Below are positions 12,541 to 25,985 of a DNA stretch of 64,000 nucleotides, piece by piece. Source of the stretch: Sipunculus nudus (lineage: Eukaryota > Annelida > Sipuncula > Golfingiida > Sipunculidae). Location: the NCBI GenBank assembly GCA_026874595.1, contig CM049318.1:51738750-51802749 (forward strand), written 5' to 3'. The position numbers were made by a program, and so were the translations under genes. The number at the start of each line of letters is the position of its first letter. Positions within the stretch are counted from its first letter, which is position 1. The notes below the pieces were generated by a model. It was not told the origin of the DNA. It saw only the letters and a program-made list of their open reading frames with translations, and ran no database searches.

Positions 12541-12720
12541 AGGGGGTGTTAGCTGACTATTCATAAGAAAATAACTTAATTGGTAAACCAGTGAACCAAT
12601 AAACAATAAATAACCTTAGCTTGGTTTAACGAACAGCTCGGTGTGATGTATCCCGGTAGGTGTTACGTAAGCTGACGCTTTGATTCTTTTAAGCGGCTAA
12701 CAGCAGGTCTTTCTGTCGAG
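12541..12720 (+). promoter_or_regulatory. Promoter-like block of the orphan first exon
   Basis: Contains GGGGGTGTTAGCTGACTATT, then CATAAGAA, and further on TCCCGGTAGGTGTTACGT. These match in order the upstream blocks of gene 3 (39270-39400) and gene 2 (14855-14980). The GGTCACGTGACC palindrome of the other two is absent. It ends just before the orphan ATG at 12747. Confidence 0.6.
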
Positions 12721-12746
12721 TGTCTGGAAACTAAACTCGTCACATC

Positions 12747-12830
12747 ATGAAGGTTCTAATTCTTCTTCTTACTCTCTTAGCTTGCATAGGAATCCTACAT
12801 TTTCGCCATTCTTATCGTATTTATAAATAA
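12747..12830 (+). pseudogene. Orphan first exon (signal-peptide exon) of a fourth receptor copy
   Basis: The first 23 nt from the ATG match gene 3 exon 1 exactly (MKVLILLL). The sequence then departs where the paralogs have the end of exon 1 and the GTAAGT donor. Here the frame runs on for 27 codons ([20 protein letters not shown]...) to a TAA. No exon 2-9 copy lies between it and gene 2, whose own exon 1 is 2.3 kb downstream. It may be the remnant of a deleted paralog, an alternative 5' exon of gene 2 with a lost donor, or a tiny secreted or membrane peptide. A relic is the simplest reading. Confidence 0.6.
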
Positions 12831-13679
12831 AGTATTTTAGTGCAGCACCTGTGAAGAAAATACTAACAAAGCAATTTTCACTCGACGTGTGAATGCTGTG
12901 CGCCAGATGGTTAAGCTATTTACCAAACAGAGTTTGTGATAAATTACTGCAACATCATTCAAGTGCGTATGACCTATGTATCACCGCCTGTTAGGGGGCG
13001 TCTATTATGTTGTTCACATTGGGGCATATTATGTGTGCATAATTTGATGCCATGAAAAATATTTACTGTGATGACTTGATATTCGCGGGGTTAAATTTTC
13101 TCGATTTTCATTTTTCATTGTGTCGCAAAGGTCCATTTTTGCATCCATACATTGCGCTCTGTACAGAGGATATCCATGCATTATCCATTATATTAAAGGG
13201 GCCCAATCACTTATCTGACCTTTATAAACTGAAGGCAATCCCCTGGAGGCTGGGGCTTTTATAAAAGAAATAGGCAAGAAAATATGGGTATCATCGCACG
13301 CAGGCTGCTTGGTTTGTTTATATCAAAGTGTCTATAATATGTGAGGGCCCGCCAAAATAATAAAAACAAATTCAGCAAGGGCATCTGAAAGCAATTCAGA
13401 TTAGCCAGAGCTTTGCAAATGGCGTTTTGCAACAAGTGATCTTTCTCCCTCTGCATATATGCAACCTACCACCTTAGGTTACATGTTTTTACCCGTTTGT
13501 CAGCATTGCTGTGTTTACAAATATATTGTTGATAAATAAGATCAGACATCCTTCACGAAGGCATGATAAGAACATTTCATAACCAAACTACCCTTAGATC
13601 ATTAATATATACACAGAGGAAGCCAGGAATCACATACATTCTTTTTTTCAATAGGAAGATGAATGGACACCTTTAAATA

Positions 13680-13852
13680 GTCTGTGTGCAAATTATAACA
13701 ATTTTTTGCTAAACAAGTAAATGCACTACACTACAATATTGTATTATGTTATCTTCTTGAAAGATGAAAATCAAAATAAAAATTTTTGATGCAGGGGGTT
13801 AAAACTGACGCGGGCGGTGCCTGAGAACCATACCTTTTTATTTTATTGTTGG
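13680..13852 (-). mobile_element. MITE-like repeat family B, copy 2 (inverted)
   Basis: On the minus strand it begins GGTTCTCAGGCACCGCCCGC and continues in register with 7376-7500, including GCATCAAA, ATTTTGATTTTCATCTTTCA and, further in, GTAGTGCATT. The other end is blurred. Together with copy 1 it brackets 6.4 kb of DNA in inverted orientation, but the two look like independent insertions. Confidence 0.6.
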
Positions 13853-14428
13853 CCTTTTGTATCTTTCTTGTGAGGTGGCAACATGTCTCGTGTTTGTTTA
13901 ACAAACTGACCCATAAACTTTATTTTAGAGTATGTAAAACAATTTATTGTGTTGATGTGGCCTTATAGTGACATTTTAATGACAGGGGGCTTCATAATAA
14001 TATTTATTGATACAGGATCTGATTGCTTTAACACATACAGACGTACAGCACGTGTTGAGTGACTAGTATTAACACTAACCCGTGAAAGCACTATCAGTAA
14101 AAACAGATACACAGCTACATCACTTGACTTACAACTAATTAGCTGTAAGTCTTCCAGACTAGAGACGTAAATGTGACCCCCACGAGTGAAAATTTTCAGA
14201 ACGATTACCCTCCCATATTTAACAATCAACATATTATTTTTGTATATTATATTGCATTACTTTCAGCATATAATAAACTTACGTTTTAGTTTCTACTCAC
14301 ACCTTGTTTCAAAGACCACTCAATTTACTTAATTTTATCTTAAATTACAAATATTGACGACAATATTATATACTTATATATCGAATTACATGAATTATTC
14401 GCTAAAATTAAAAATGATACTTATGCTA

Positions 14429-14590
14429 TGTTAAATAATAATAATAATCATAATAATAATAATAAAATAATATAATATAGTAATAATAACTATGATAATA
14501 TAATAATAATATATTATAATAATAGTAATTATAATAATAATCTTAATAAGAATAATATTTTTCTTTATTATTATTATTATTATTAAAATA
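14429..14590. repeat. AT-rich trinucleotide (AAT/ATT) repeat
   Basis: Imperfect AAT units pass into ATT units at the far end, so the tract could form a weak hairpin. It lies about 450 bp upstream of gene 2. Confidence 0.9.
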
Positions 14591-14845
14591 TATATTTTTT
14601 ACAAACAAAAAACTTTACGTATATCACACACATTTCTTAACTATCAGTTTTTGTATGTTTATGACTGCAGTAAATGTTAATTAGGAACATGAACATCAAA
14701 CTGGATAGAATACTCAACAGTGAACAACAGTACACGTGACACCTCCATGTGCTCTGTAGAATTTATTTTAATGATATCCTAACCCTGCATAAAAGATCAT
14801 ATATGACGATAAACCGTACAGTACTTCGCGGATAGTCTGTGTCGG

Positions 14846-14980
14846 GGATTATGTGGGAGTGTTGGCCACAGTTCATAAGAGCAGATCATGATTAACAATC
14901 CAGGGGAGGTCACGTGACCCGGGAGCGTTGCCTCTAAACTAACATTTTCGCCGCACCCCAGCCAACGGTAGCCGTAACAT
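14846..14980 (+). promoter_or_regulatory. Gene 2 promoter region with E-box palindrome
   Basis: Shares with the gene 3 upstream region GGGAGTGTTxGCC, an ATAAGA/ATAGGA word, AATCCAGGGGAGGTCACGTG and CCAGCCAACGGTAGCCGTAA. The 12-bp palindrome GGTCACGTGACC is at 14908-14919, 140 bp before the ATG. CACGTG in a GTCACGTGAC context is the classic binding word of bHLH-Zip factors (USF, MITF/TFEB, Max). Which factor acts here is not known. Confidence 0.65.
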
Positions 14981-15058
14981 ATAGGCTGGCGGTGTGTTTT
15001 TTACACTGCTAATAAAAGGACGTTTTGGTTAAAATTGGGAAATTTATTACCTGACGCC

Positions 15059-15099
15059 ATGAAGGTTCTTTTCATTCTTCTTCCTATTGTTTTTATAAG
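15059..15099 (+). CDS. Gene 2 exon 1 (start codon and signal peptide)
   Basis: 41 nt encoding MKVLFILLPIVFI plus two bases of a Ser codon, then donor AG|gtaagt. A Lys followed by a hydrophobic run is a typical signal-peptide start. The start is chosen because gene 3 has the same ATG, length and donor phase. A TATA-like TAATAAAAGG lies about 50 bp upstream. Confidence 0.85.
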
Positions 15100-18000
15100 G
15101 TAAGTGATGATCATCTAATAAACACGCCTTACTAAATACAATATTACAATATACATTTATCATGAAATAATGAAACCAGGTTACCGAACTGGAAAATACT
15201 CGGGTCGGATATATCATATTCATTTTATGTTTCGCAAAAAAAGGCAGGTATTTTGCTTTTATTATGACATTCATCAAGTTCGAAGATTGAACTTTGTATC
15301 TAAATGCATGTTTAACTAATAACCGTTATATTACCATGCCTGGGGAATATCAAAATTTTCAGATCCGCAGTAACAGCCCTGAACTTTTACATGGACCTTG
15401 TTTGCTGAATGGGGCAATCCACAGGAGTCTGGTCAGAACCCCCCCCCCCCCATCTCCCGGCCGCACTGCTTTCTGAAAAGTCCCTGAGAACCCTACCTTT
15501 TTTTGGCCTATGGTAACCAGAATATCAGGAGGGATACAGGATCTTAGAAAAAGGGGGGCTTAACACTCTTGCACCGGTAAACAAGTGCAAGTATACAGAA
15601 AAAAGTTTGTGCTCAGTTTTTACAATGCTGTAATTTCATGATTTACACTTCATCTATTCATCCCCATCCCCCATTTCCAAACATCCAGCAACATAAAAAC
15701 GATCGGCTAAATATCATGTCTATTCAATGCGACAACTGATGCATATTCATAATTTCCTGTGTGAAATGCACTATTGAAAGGTAACTACAAGAAATATTGA
15801 GCTGTACAACGGATAGCGGGAATAACTCGAAATCATAATATTTGAATTTTTTGTATTCTCTATACATGTACTTGTTGTCCACTTCTACTAATAATGTAAG
15901 AGGACCCCCCCCCCCCCCGCCCCCGTTTTGACCCCCCCCCCCCTCACATTCTCACCTGAAACATGGCATATGAATTGTGTTATATAGCCACCTATCTCAA
16001 CTAAGCTTAATTTCAACGATGCTCTATCGACACCTAAAATAAATTAATTAATTTAAATTAATTTATCAAAAACTGAAATTAAAGTGGAGATTGAAATATG
16101 CTACGTCCTTCCGTAGTTTAGCCATGTCTCTCCTATAGCCTCACATGATCTTTTTTTAAATTGTGGTCTAATATATTCACCATTTTTTAAGCGCTCTCTG
16201 ACAACGAACGATTAATTATTACCCTTGCCTGGTTATAATAGTGTAGATATTTTTTCGGGGTATCACATTTTCATTACGATGATAAGTATGATTATGTACA
16301 TGAGGCTCGAGAGGTCGAACCTAGTGAAATCTGTCAAAAGTTTTACAATTTAAAGTATTATAATCCCTTGCACATAACATTAATGAACATACTTAAATCT
16401 TATATGACAAATATTGATTCGACGTAACATAAATGACAAAATGTGTCATAATAAAACAGTTTTACATAAATTACATACAATATACTATTAGATCACAATA
16501 TCTGATAAAACTTTAAATAACCTCATCTTCCAGAAAATAAAGAAGTAAAAAGAAAGGTTCAAAAACAATAAATAAAAATTAACGAAATATATTATATTAC
16601 AACTTGAAGCAATTTAATGCATTAGGTGTGATGGAAAATTACAAACAATGGTGAAATATAAAACAGCGTAAGAAAACAACAAAGGACACGATTGAACTTG
16701 TAATATAATATACTGAAACAGAGCGTGTTAGAATAGAATCATATAACCATGATATTTGAAAAGAAAATGCTGATGTCCATGAGCGTATATTCTGATGATA
16801 TGTAAATCTCCACAAACTTTTTATTCAGCGATCCCCGAAGAACATATAGAATAAGGCCCACAGGGCCAAACAATATAGCGTTTGAAGGCCAAGGGACCAG
16901 CGTTATTACAGACAATGGCTCAAGGCTTAACATTGGAAGTATAAATCGAGTTTGTTACGTTAATAAAGTATCTAGGAACCATACAAGATGATCAGAAAGT
17001 ATTTAAGAGCTGCATGAGCTTGAATGCATATGCATATGTAACAGGTGAAGTTACCGAAGTTCATAGTTCTTAGTGTGTATTCTTTCATAAAAATAATAAT
17101 ATATATATACACTCACGTCTATGCTTTGCCAAATTTTCATTCCTAATTCATTGATAATATTTATATTATAAATATGATTATATATGAAAATATCAGTTTT
17201 GGAAATACGTACCATAGCAAACACCTGGTGTAAAACCTTATTGGCTAATGTTTTTGTACTGCAACCGAAAAACAAAACAAAAATGATTTTTATGACAGAC
17301 AAATCAAGAATTACAGTAGCACATTTTTTACTCGCAACTTCTGAAACATGGGTCAACTGCAGGTTGGAATATACCCTGATGTCCATTGTGCAAAAAAAAA
17401 TCCTGTTACCCGTGATCCAACAAAGACCTTCCTGTTTTTCCATCTTTCTCTCATTAGTTTCATATGCAACATGCATATTTTCAATGCGACCTCCAGGGAT
17501 TCCATGCGGAACCGGCAAAAACGATACGTGTAACATTCAGCATGCGCGATCCAAAGAATATCACCGATTTTTAACCCCATTCCATATGTCGGATCCGCAT
17601 ACTGTATATCATGAATCTTTGCTTCATGTTTTGTTTTAGCGGCTCCTTTGCCGGCAAGAAATGGGACAATATTAACAAGCTTTTGACCGGCTGGAAGAAC
17701 CGACCAGAGCTCAGACTGAGGCCTGGCTTCGACACAGGTCAGTTACTGTAGAAGGTGCTTGTGGATAGCACACAGACACACACACACATATATACATATA
17801 TGACTGCCAAAGAACAATGACATCACAGCAGTGATGAGTCGAATTCATGTACTAGTGTAAGTCCGTGTCTAGGCCACTCGAGTCCAGTCAAAGGTCCGAT
17901 TCCTTCAAGTTTAAGTTTAAGTGAATCCTCTTCATATCCGAGTCATTGGAAACCCGAGTCATCCAAAACCGAGTCCGAAGCCAATACTTTGTTGAATACA

Positions 18001-21000
18001 GTTTCATTATCATATTAAAAGAAATTGGAACAGGAAAATTTGAGATTATCATATGTGTTTACATTTATATCATATCATATATATCATATGAAATATTTGT
18101 TTTAAAGAATAAAAGGGCAATGATTTTTTCCTTTATCATGACACAAATTCAGCGACTTCGAACGATGATTGTACTCTTTATCTAAAATGCATGTTCATCT
18201 GATAATCGTTATCACCATGCATGAGGTATAGTAACATTATCGGATCCCTCTATTTTTGCATGGGCCTTGTTTGCTGAATGTCAGCAATGATGTCAGGTGA
18301 TTTTCTATTGCGTGCGATATCTTTACTACAACATGCTTGATCTTTCTCATATTCATAGGGATGATTGGTATCTATGAGAGCTCCAGACCTATTGAATAAC
18401 AGGCCTGCCGAAATTCCAATATAGCCGCAAGAGCAAAATCGGTGATTTTCTTTCCCATGCAATATATCAGCAAGAACCAGCTTGATCTTTCTCAAATTCA
18501 CAGGGATCATTGGGGCCTATGAGTGCCCAAGACCTATTGAATTCCAGACCTGTCACAATTGTAATATGTCTGCCAGAGCACAATCGCAGATTTTCTGTCG
18601 CAAACATTTTCACAAACAGAATACCCTTGATCTTTTTCAAATTCACAGGGATGATTGATGCCTATGAGGGCTCTAGACCTTTTGAATTACCGATAATATT
18701 TTAAAACTATAAACTAGACTTTTTACGTACGAAACACAGTTTGGCTTGATATTGGTCTGGCTTTATCACTTTGAAAAGCAGAATATACACACGATAAAAT
18801 TAAACTGTGTGTCCTGTACGACACAACGCGCAGGAGTGCTGCAGCCTAGCTTATAGAACGAGACTGATGGTTTTGTCTTTGAAGTACAATAGTGAGAATT
18901 CGCTTGAGACTTAAGGCATTAATTCCAAGCCTGCATTCGTTCATTCTATAAGTTAACTAAAAATCTGCATTCCAAGGAATATAAACCTCCGCCATTTGGG
19001 CATTCACTTATTCAGCCCATTTTCCCAGGTTCATTCGTGCATAAGTGACTTAATATTCGTGAATATTCCTTGATGACATTCCTGGATCCGGAGCATGTGC
19101 CAGATACACACCAAACTCTAATCGATTCTTTCCTGGCCCCTTCCAGAAATGCCCTCAAATTAAATGAGATTCCATCCTAGATTTCGTGAGTTATGATGAA
19201 ACAAACACAAACACACACACGAACCGGAGGCAAGGATGGTGTGTGCACCAGGTCCAATCTTTAATCATATGATTCTGACATCATGGAGGGCGGTTACCTT
19301 AAACAAATATGATTATTTGTTATGTTGTATGATATTATACTTACATGAACAATAAACCTTCTATACAGTAGTTTTATTTATTCAGGTACACCTGTCAAGG
19401 TCAGGTTGGGACTGTATATTTACTCCTTCCACGGAACGCCGGTTGACAAAGGGGTAATTATTATTATTATTTTATTATATAAATTATTTATTTATATTCA
19501 GGTTATCATCGGACTGAATTTACTGCCTTATTTCGTTTAATTTTTGTGTTCCTTTCACCACCGCACGTTTCTTATACCAATTACTTATACAAATTTTCCA
19601 ATTTCAAATCCAACAACCCACACAAGTGTAAAATGCATATATTTTCCCTTCATTAATTATTTAGAAAACTGGAGTAATCCCCATGGAAGTCAGGAAGGTA
19701 GCAAATGCTGTACCTGATTGCAGTTCTAACAAAAGAAACCTATTTACAGATAGAACTAGCAATTAGAAGGCATTTATATTTGACCGGTAGGCCAGTTTCT
19801 GTCGTGACATAAGTAATACGGGAAAATGCACTACAACGGCCATCCATCCTATTGCTTATCGTTGTTAACAGTCAGTCCTTTTTTGTGAATACCAAATCAA
19901 ACTGAATTTACAAGCCAGCACTACTTTTGTATAAAGCAGTGATGAATAGGCGAATTAAAAGAAATTAGGGTTATGAGCTAGGAAAAGTTATGCCGGATGG
20001 AATAATATAATGGAATAATGACCAGATGTAGTAATGTGCTGGGCGGGATAATGTCGAGATATAGTAATGTGCTTTGCGGGATAATATCCAGATGTAGTAA
20101 TGTGCTGGGTGAGATAATGTCCAGATGTAGTAATGTACTGGTTGGGATAACGATCATATGTAGTAATGTGTTTGGTGGGATAAGATCCAGATGCTGTAAT
20201 GTGCTGGGTAGGATAATGACCAGTGGTAGTAATGTGCTGGTCGGGATAATGCCCAGATGTAGTAATGTGCGGGCGGGATAATGATCAGATGAAGTAATGT
20301 GCGGGGTTGGATTATGACCAGATGTTGTAATGTGCTTGGCGGGATAATGACCAGATGTTGTTATGTGCTAGGCGGGATAATGACCAGATTGTTAATGTGG
20401 TGGTGGGAATAACGTCTAGATGTAGTAATGTGCTGGGCTGGATAATTTCCAGATATAGTAATATGCTAGGCGGGTAAATATACATATGAAGAAATGTTCT
20501 TGATGGGATAAGGCCCACACGGGGAACTGTGCGGCTCCCCCATGAGGTAAAAGGTTGTTCTAGGTTGATTGGTTACATGAATGGTTATCTAAAGTGGTTG
20601 GTATGTCTCTTAAAATCATTACTGAAACTTATGAACGAATCTGAAGACATTGTGAGGAGGGCTGGGTAAATGCCAAGGGGCAATCCATTAGGTTTTGAGG
20701 GTAACTTGAATCACCACAATATGCTGATAATGATTACCATGACGACGTATGGGTGGAAGTCATTCACTTATTATTAGGGACCGCTTTTGTACTGGCGGGC
20801 ATAGCTAACCTATGATGCAACCATCGAGTTGGTGATGCTTAACACTTTTTTTCTGGTCTTGCATTCGCTTATTTCCTTTGTTTACGTGGCACAAAGCAAA
20901 CTTCTATCAGGAACATGTAGTCTCTAACTGCTTTCTTTTTTAACTTAAAATCATTAATGATTTCGTTACAGACCATCTCTTTTGAAGGATACCTGCAAAT

Positions 21001-24000
21001 GTCATGGAATGATCCTAGACTCAAGTTCGACAAGACCCTCGGCAAAATCATTCCTGATATAAATTACATTACCAAGTACATGTGGATCCCACAAATTCGC
21101 TTCCCAAGTGTGACCAATGTCGAGTTTTCATCAATGGGATCAGAAACTGGAATGCACATCAGATCAAACGGCAGAGTAAGCATGGTGCGAAGGTAGGTAG
21201 TGCAAACACACGTATATAAAATCTCCGTCCTCGGCATACACACCTGTAACTGAATACCAAAAAATTCTTGATGATATGGACTACCAGGGTTCCATTTTGT
21301 TTTATAAATTCCCCCTAAGATGAATAGGTTTTGGGGAAATGACTCGCAGTCATAAATACATTACCAAAATGACATTTTCTATTTAGATTTAAGAGCAACC
21401 TTACATGGCAACATCTTTCAGTTGCGTAGTGTTAATGTTCGGCAACGCGTTTGGACATCGCGCGTCCATTGTGGGCAACACTATTTCCTCATGTGAATTA
21501 TAAAGGCTACATACGCTGCAAAATGAAAAAAAAAGAATACTTTAGGACTTTTGGACACTTATATGTCAAAGACCTATTTTAACCCCATCTTCCTCCGGCG
21601 AAGTACTGAACAACAAGAGGTAAGCCGCTACAGGCTAAAAGTTCGTCACACCTGATATTCGTCACAATGATTCGCAGACGCAAACACAGGCACACAAAAA
21701 AAGCCTTTTTTCTTTTCCAAAAAGGACCATACTCTATCTCCTTAAGTTGAGTTTAGTTATCAATCTTGGGTAGGTTTATGGGGTGTGTATACAAGCTTAA
21801 CCTACATCTATAACCTACACAACAAGAAATAAACATAGTGATAGACGAAAGAACTTTATGACATTATCATTTATGACTTACATGGGTAAAAATAAAAACA
21901 TATAATACAGGAAGTTTAATGCTCCCTAGGTTATATATTTAAAAAGCCCCATTTGAGAAACACTAGTGTCATCATACATTTCACTTATTGCCAACGCCAA
22001 GTGGATATGCTATAATTCCCGTTCGTGTGTCTTTGTGTGTTTGTGCGTTTTTGTATGTGTGTTAGTTCAGAACATAACTCAAGCAATCATGAAATTATCA
22101 GGCCCATGGAAGAATTTATAATTTTTTTGTGCGGATCCGCCATATGATCCGGATCCAGGAGCGACATCAAGGAATAGTCACAAATGTTATGTAACTTTTG
22201 CACGAATGCATCTGGGGATATGTGTAGATAAAGTGTATGTCGACATGACAGAGGCGGGTATCGTTTAGAATGCAGATTTATAGTTATGTGTTTTATTTTA
22301 GGTTTGTCGCTGAGTTGGACTGCTACATGAAATTCAACAAGTTTCCATATGACAACCAGACGTGCACTATGTACATCTACTACCGTGAGTAATATTTACT
22401 GTAGTTAGCTTATTGTTCGCGATGGTTTCGAATTTGCGATGTGCGCGAAAGGGGCGAAAATACAGCCTTCGTGAATAAGACGCCAAACCTACACATGTGG
22501 ACATTCATATTGTACAGCCTCATCTTATGCAAGTTATCCTTCCAACAGTGTCGCAGATTGATACCGTTAAGATTTGTATGTTACCTCTAAAAACAATTAA
22601 TGGGTAATATAAGGCCTTCGTTGTATCTACCAATAGTGAAGGAGGAATTTCCACTGGTTAGATGTCCTGTTTGGTCTTTGTCAAATACAGTGAAAGCTTT
22701 GTTATAAGACGACCCATGGGGTTGGTCAAAAGTGGTCTTAATTCACTAGTGGCCTTACAATATAAAAGACAATCATAACAAACGTGAATGCTATTGGTTC
22801 ACTCAAGGGTAGTTTTTGTAGACGCGTGTTTTTTTTTTTTGGTGGGGGGGGGGGATGGGGGGTGGGGGGGGGGGGGGGGGTGGGGAATGGGGACAGGTGG
22901 TGTTTCAGAAACTACAATTTAATTATATAAAGTTATAAAGATACTGCGTTGGTCACTGTATCGTTAAACCACTAAAATGAAACCCTCGCGAAACAATGGA
23001 AAAGATAAAATCCAGAATGTTATCTCTCGAATAAGCGCAGTACTATTTTAATCAGGTATTCAAGCCTCCTCCCTTAAGCCTAAGGAGGGCTGGGGTTGAT
23101 GAGTTTATTTCTACATCAACTAATGGGCAAAATGTAGTTACAGGCTGATTTTCCCCAGAATGCAATCCATGGATTACATTTTTTGCCTTTCTTTTTCTTT
23201 CATTCCCCGCTGGTGTTTGCGCTAGATCTCAAATATGGTCACTTGAATCTCAATTGGACACAATATTAGTCACAGGTAACAGAATATCCCTTTTTTATTT
23301 TTGACATTGGTCTGATTTACAAAGTCGTAAACGATATAGCCAATCCCTAATATCGCTCAGTAGCCTACGTTGGGTTGGACGCCCCCAGTGATCGCTCGGC
23401 ATCTAACGAAATTGGACCTGGCTATGAACCTGCCAAGAGTTACACCTAAACAAACCGACCTTTTTTCCGTTTCTTTCTTTCCCCCGCCCGTGTTTGCGCT
23501 AGATCTCGAATTGGCGTTTTTGAAATTGTTGCGAGGTAAGGATTTAACATGAGCAGGAAAATACGACAGAAAAAATGTTCCAGAGTAAAGTCCAAAGGAG
23601 AAAAACTATCTGTTGCAGAGTTTGGTGCCCATTAGACACCCATCATCTAAGTAGAACCCGGAGGAACACTCTAGGGATGACTGTGCCCTATAGAAGAATT
23701 CTTAATGGCCACAGACTTGCATCTTGGTTAGCGGGACACAAGAAGCATGGAACAGCAAAACCCTTTGCCGCGGCTTTTCTTTGTGAACAGCGATAAGCTT
23801 CAGCATCGGTATGCAGGTTGATGCTTTATACAAACTGGAATATAACCCATTTTTTCCGTAGTTCACGCAGATGTTCTGGTAGATTGCAATTATCCCCCCC
23901 CCCCCCGGGTATTGGAGGGGGGGGGGGGGTATTGTTAATTTTTTTTTCCGGAGATAGTTGACATTATGGGAAATGATCCCACTTAGGACACATACTGGGC

Positions 24001-25627
24001 ATGATTTCAAAATTTAAAAAAAATCGCAGTTCTGAGGAGTGGGTTCAGGCGAGTTCCATGAGAGAAGTCGAGTGCAACCATGGTCAATTATAACATAGAT
24101 TTGTTATTTTCGACTTAACGTGTTAACCAAGTGACACCGAAAAGGACAAATCCTGGAAAAAAAGTCTGCGAACTTTCTCATAACCATCTTTAAATATGCC
24201 TATATGTTTAACAAACAGTGCAGTTGTAACTTGTTTATTAAAACATTCTGATTTTTTATAATGCCTTCATATAATGCTTGAGTCTGATCAGGTGTTATTC
24301 TTGGCATGTTTTTATATACTAAAAAAGAGATCTGCATTCGCTAGGCGAACACTGGGAGCTCCACGATGCCCTCAACTGAGCGATAATAGAGAATAATCTA
24401 TGGCGTGTATGACCTTGAAATTTAGTCCAAGGTTAAACTAAATATAAGTTGCAAATAAATCAACTGTGACGATTCCTCCCATCAAAGGTCAGTTGAAGAA
24501 AACATATGTTTTATATATTCATCAGATATATATTAATATATTAATCTATTTATTATACTTACATTTCTTTTTAGTTGGATACGGTTTTAATCAGGTGCAA
24601 CTGAGCTGGAGAGGGCTTTATGTAAGAAAATCGGAACACGGAATGTTCAGACTGACAAACTATACAAAATACAATGTGATACGGAACTATACATGTAAGT
24701 CTTTTTAACTTCTTCTCTGTTTTACCAGTCCCTTTTACTATATACTATATTATTATCTCCATCTAAGGGGAGATATTTGCTTTTAGAATTATTTTCTTCA
24801 CCTATTAATAGATGGCTGTATTTATCATTATTTTTCATCTTCTATTTCTAGTTATTCTTCTTCTTCTTTTAATTATTATTAATATTATTATTATTAAATT
24901 TATCATTCTGCCACTTTTATTACCCTATTTCTTTATTTTTACCAAGGACGTACCTTATCATGGACAAACTAATTTGACACAGTTTCAGTGACCTTGACCC
25001 TATTTTTCAAGGTCACAGGGTTAAAAAAATGCTAATTATTTTTACCAGATTTTCAATGTCGATTTTCTTCTTATCTACAAGGGGTAAAAACAAAGTGACA
25101 AAAAAAGCAATACTAATTCTGATTCCATAAATTTCTATGACACAATATTTTAAATGTACCTATAGATGTGGGACCATATAAGATAGGTGACTAAGCACTT
25201 TTAAGTTAGGCTACGTTTCCATTTACTCCATTTTATCTAGAAAATTTTAACTTTAGTAAACATATATCATTTACAATGTAAGAATGCAGTGGCAATTTTG
25301 CAAATAAAGAAAATATAAAGTCATCATTTTCAGTTAATATTTGAAAACTCGAAATGGAATGACCAAATTTCATTTATGTTTTGCAGAACTAAAGTTATTC
25401 CAGACTATTAGAGATTGATAAACGATTAGATCAGTGGGAAAACCCAACTGTGGATAATCGAGGGGGATGGGGTTGGAGTAGCGGTGGGGGATAGGTGGGG
25501 GTCCGTGATTGTCATATGACAATTACAAGAAGTCTAGTTAATAATAATAATAATATTAATAATAATAATAATAATAAAGATGATAATAATAATAATGATA
25601 ATTATGATGATGATGATGATGATGATG

Positions 25628-25670
<43 letters not shown>

Positions 25671-25946
25671 GGAAGCTATAACTTTTGCTATAATTTTTGT
25701 CTGTTCATCTGTTTCCGGTTTGTTTACCGAATTTATAATTAGATTCGAATAGAACGGATGTAAGTAGATGAATTAACTACAGTTGATCCGAATTGCTACT
25801 GCATTAAAAGATAAATAGATTTTTAAACAATTTTCAAAGAGATATTTACCAAATATACATACATACATACATACATACATACATACATACAAACATACAT
25901 ACATGCAAATATACAATCATATATACATATTTATTCATATTTATAT

Positions 25947-25985
<39 letters not shown>

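Noticed and set aside
17051-17639. Overlapping frames of 161 and 151 codons on opposite strands
   Set aside because: They sit in intron 1 of gene 2, overlap each other, show no motif, and the plus frame simply ends at the exon 2 acceptor TAG.
20018-20281. Repeat protein CSNVLGGIMSR
   Set aside because: The unit is a 33-bp minisatellite in an intron; the frame is open only because the unit length is near a multiple of three, and later units break it.
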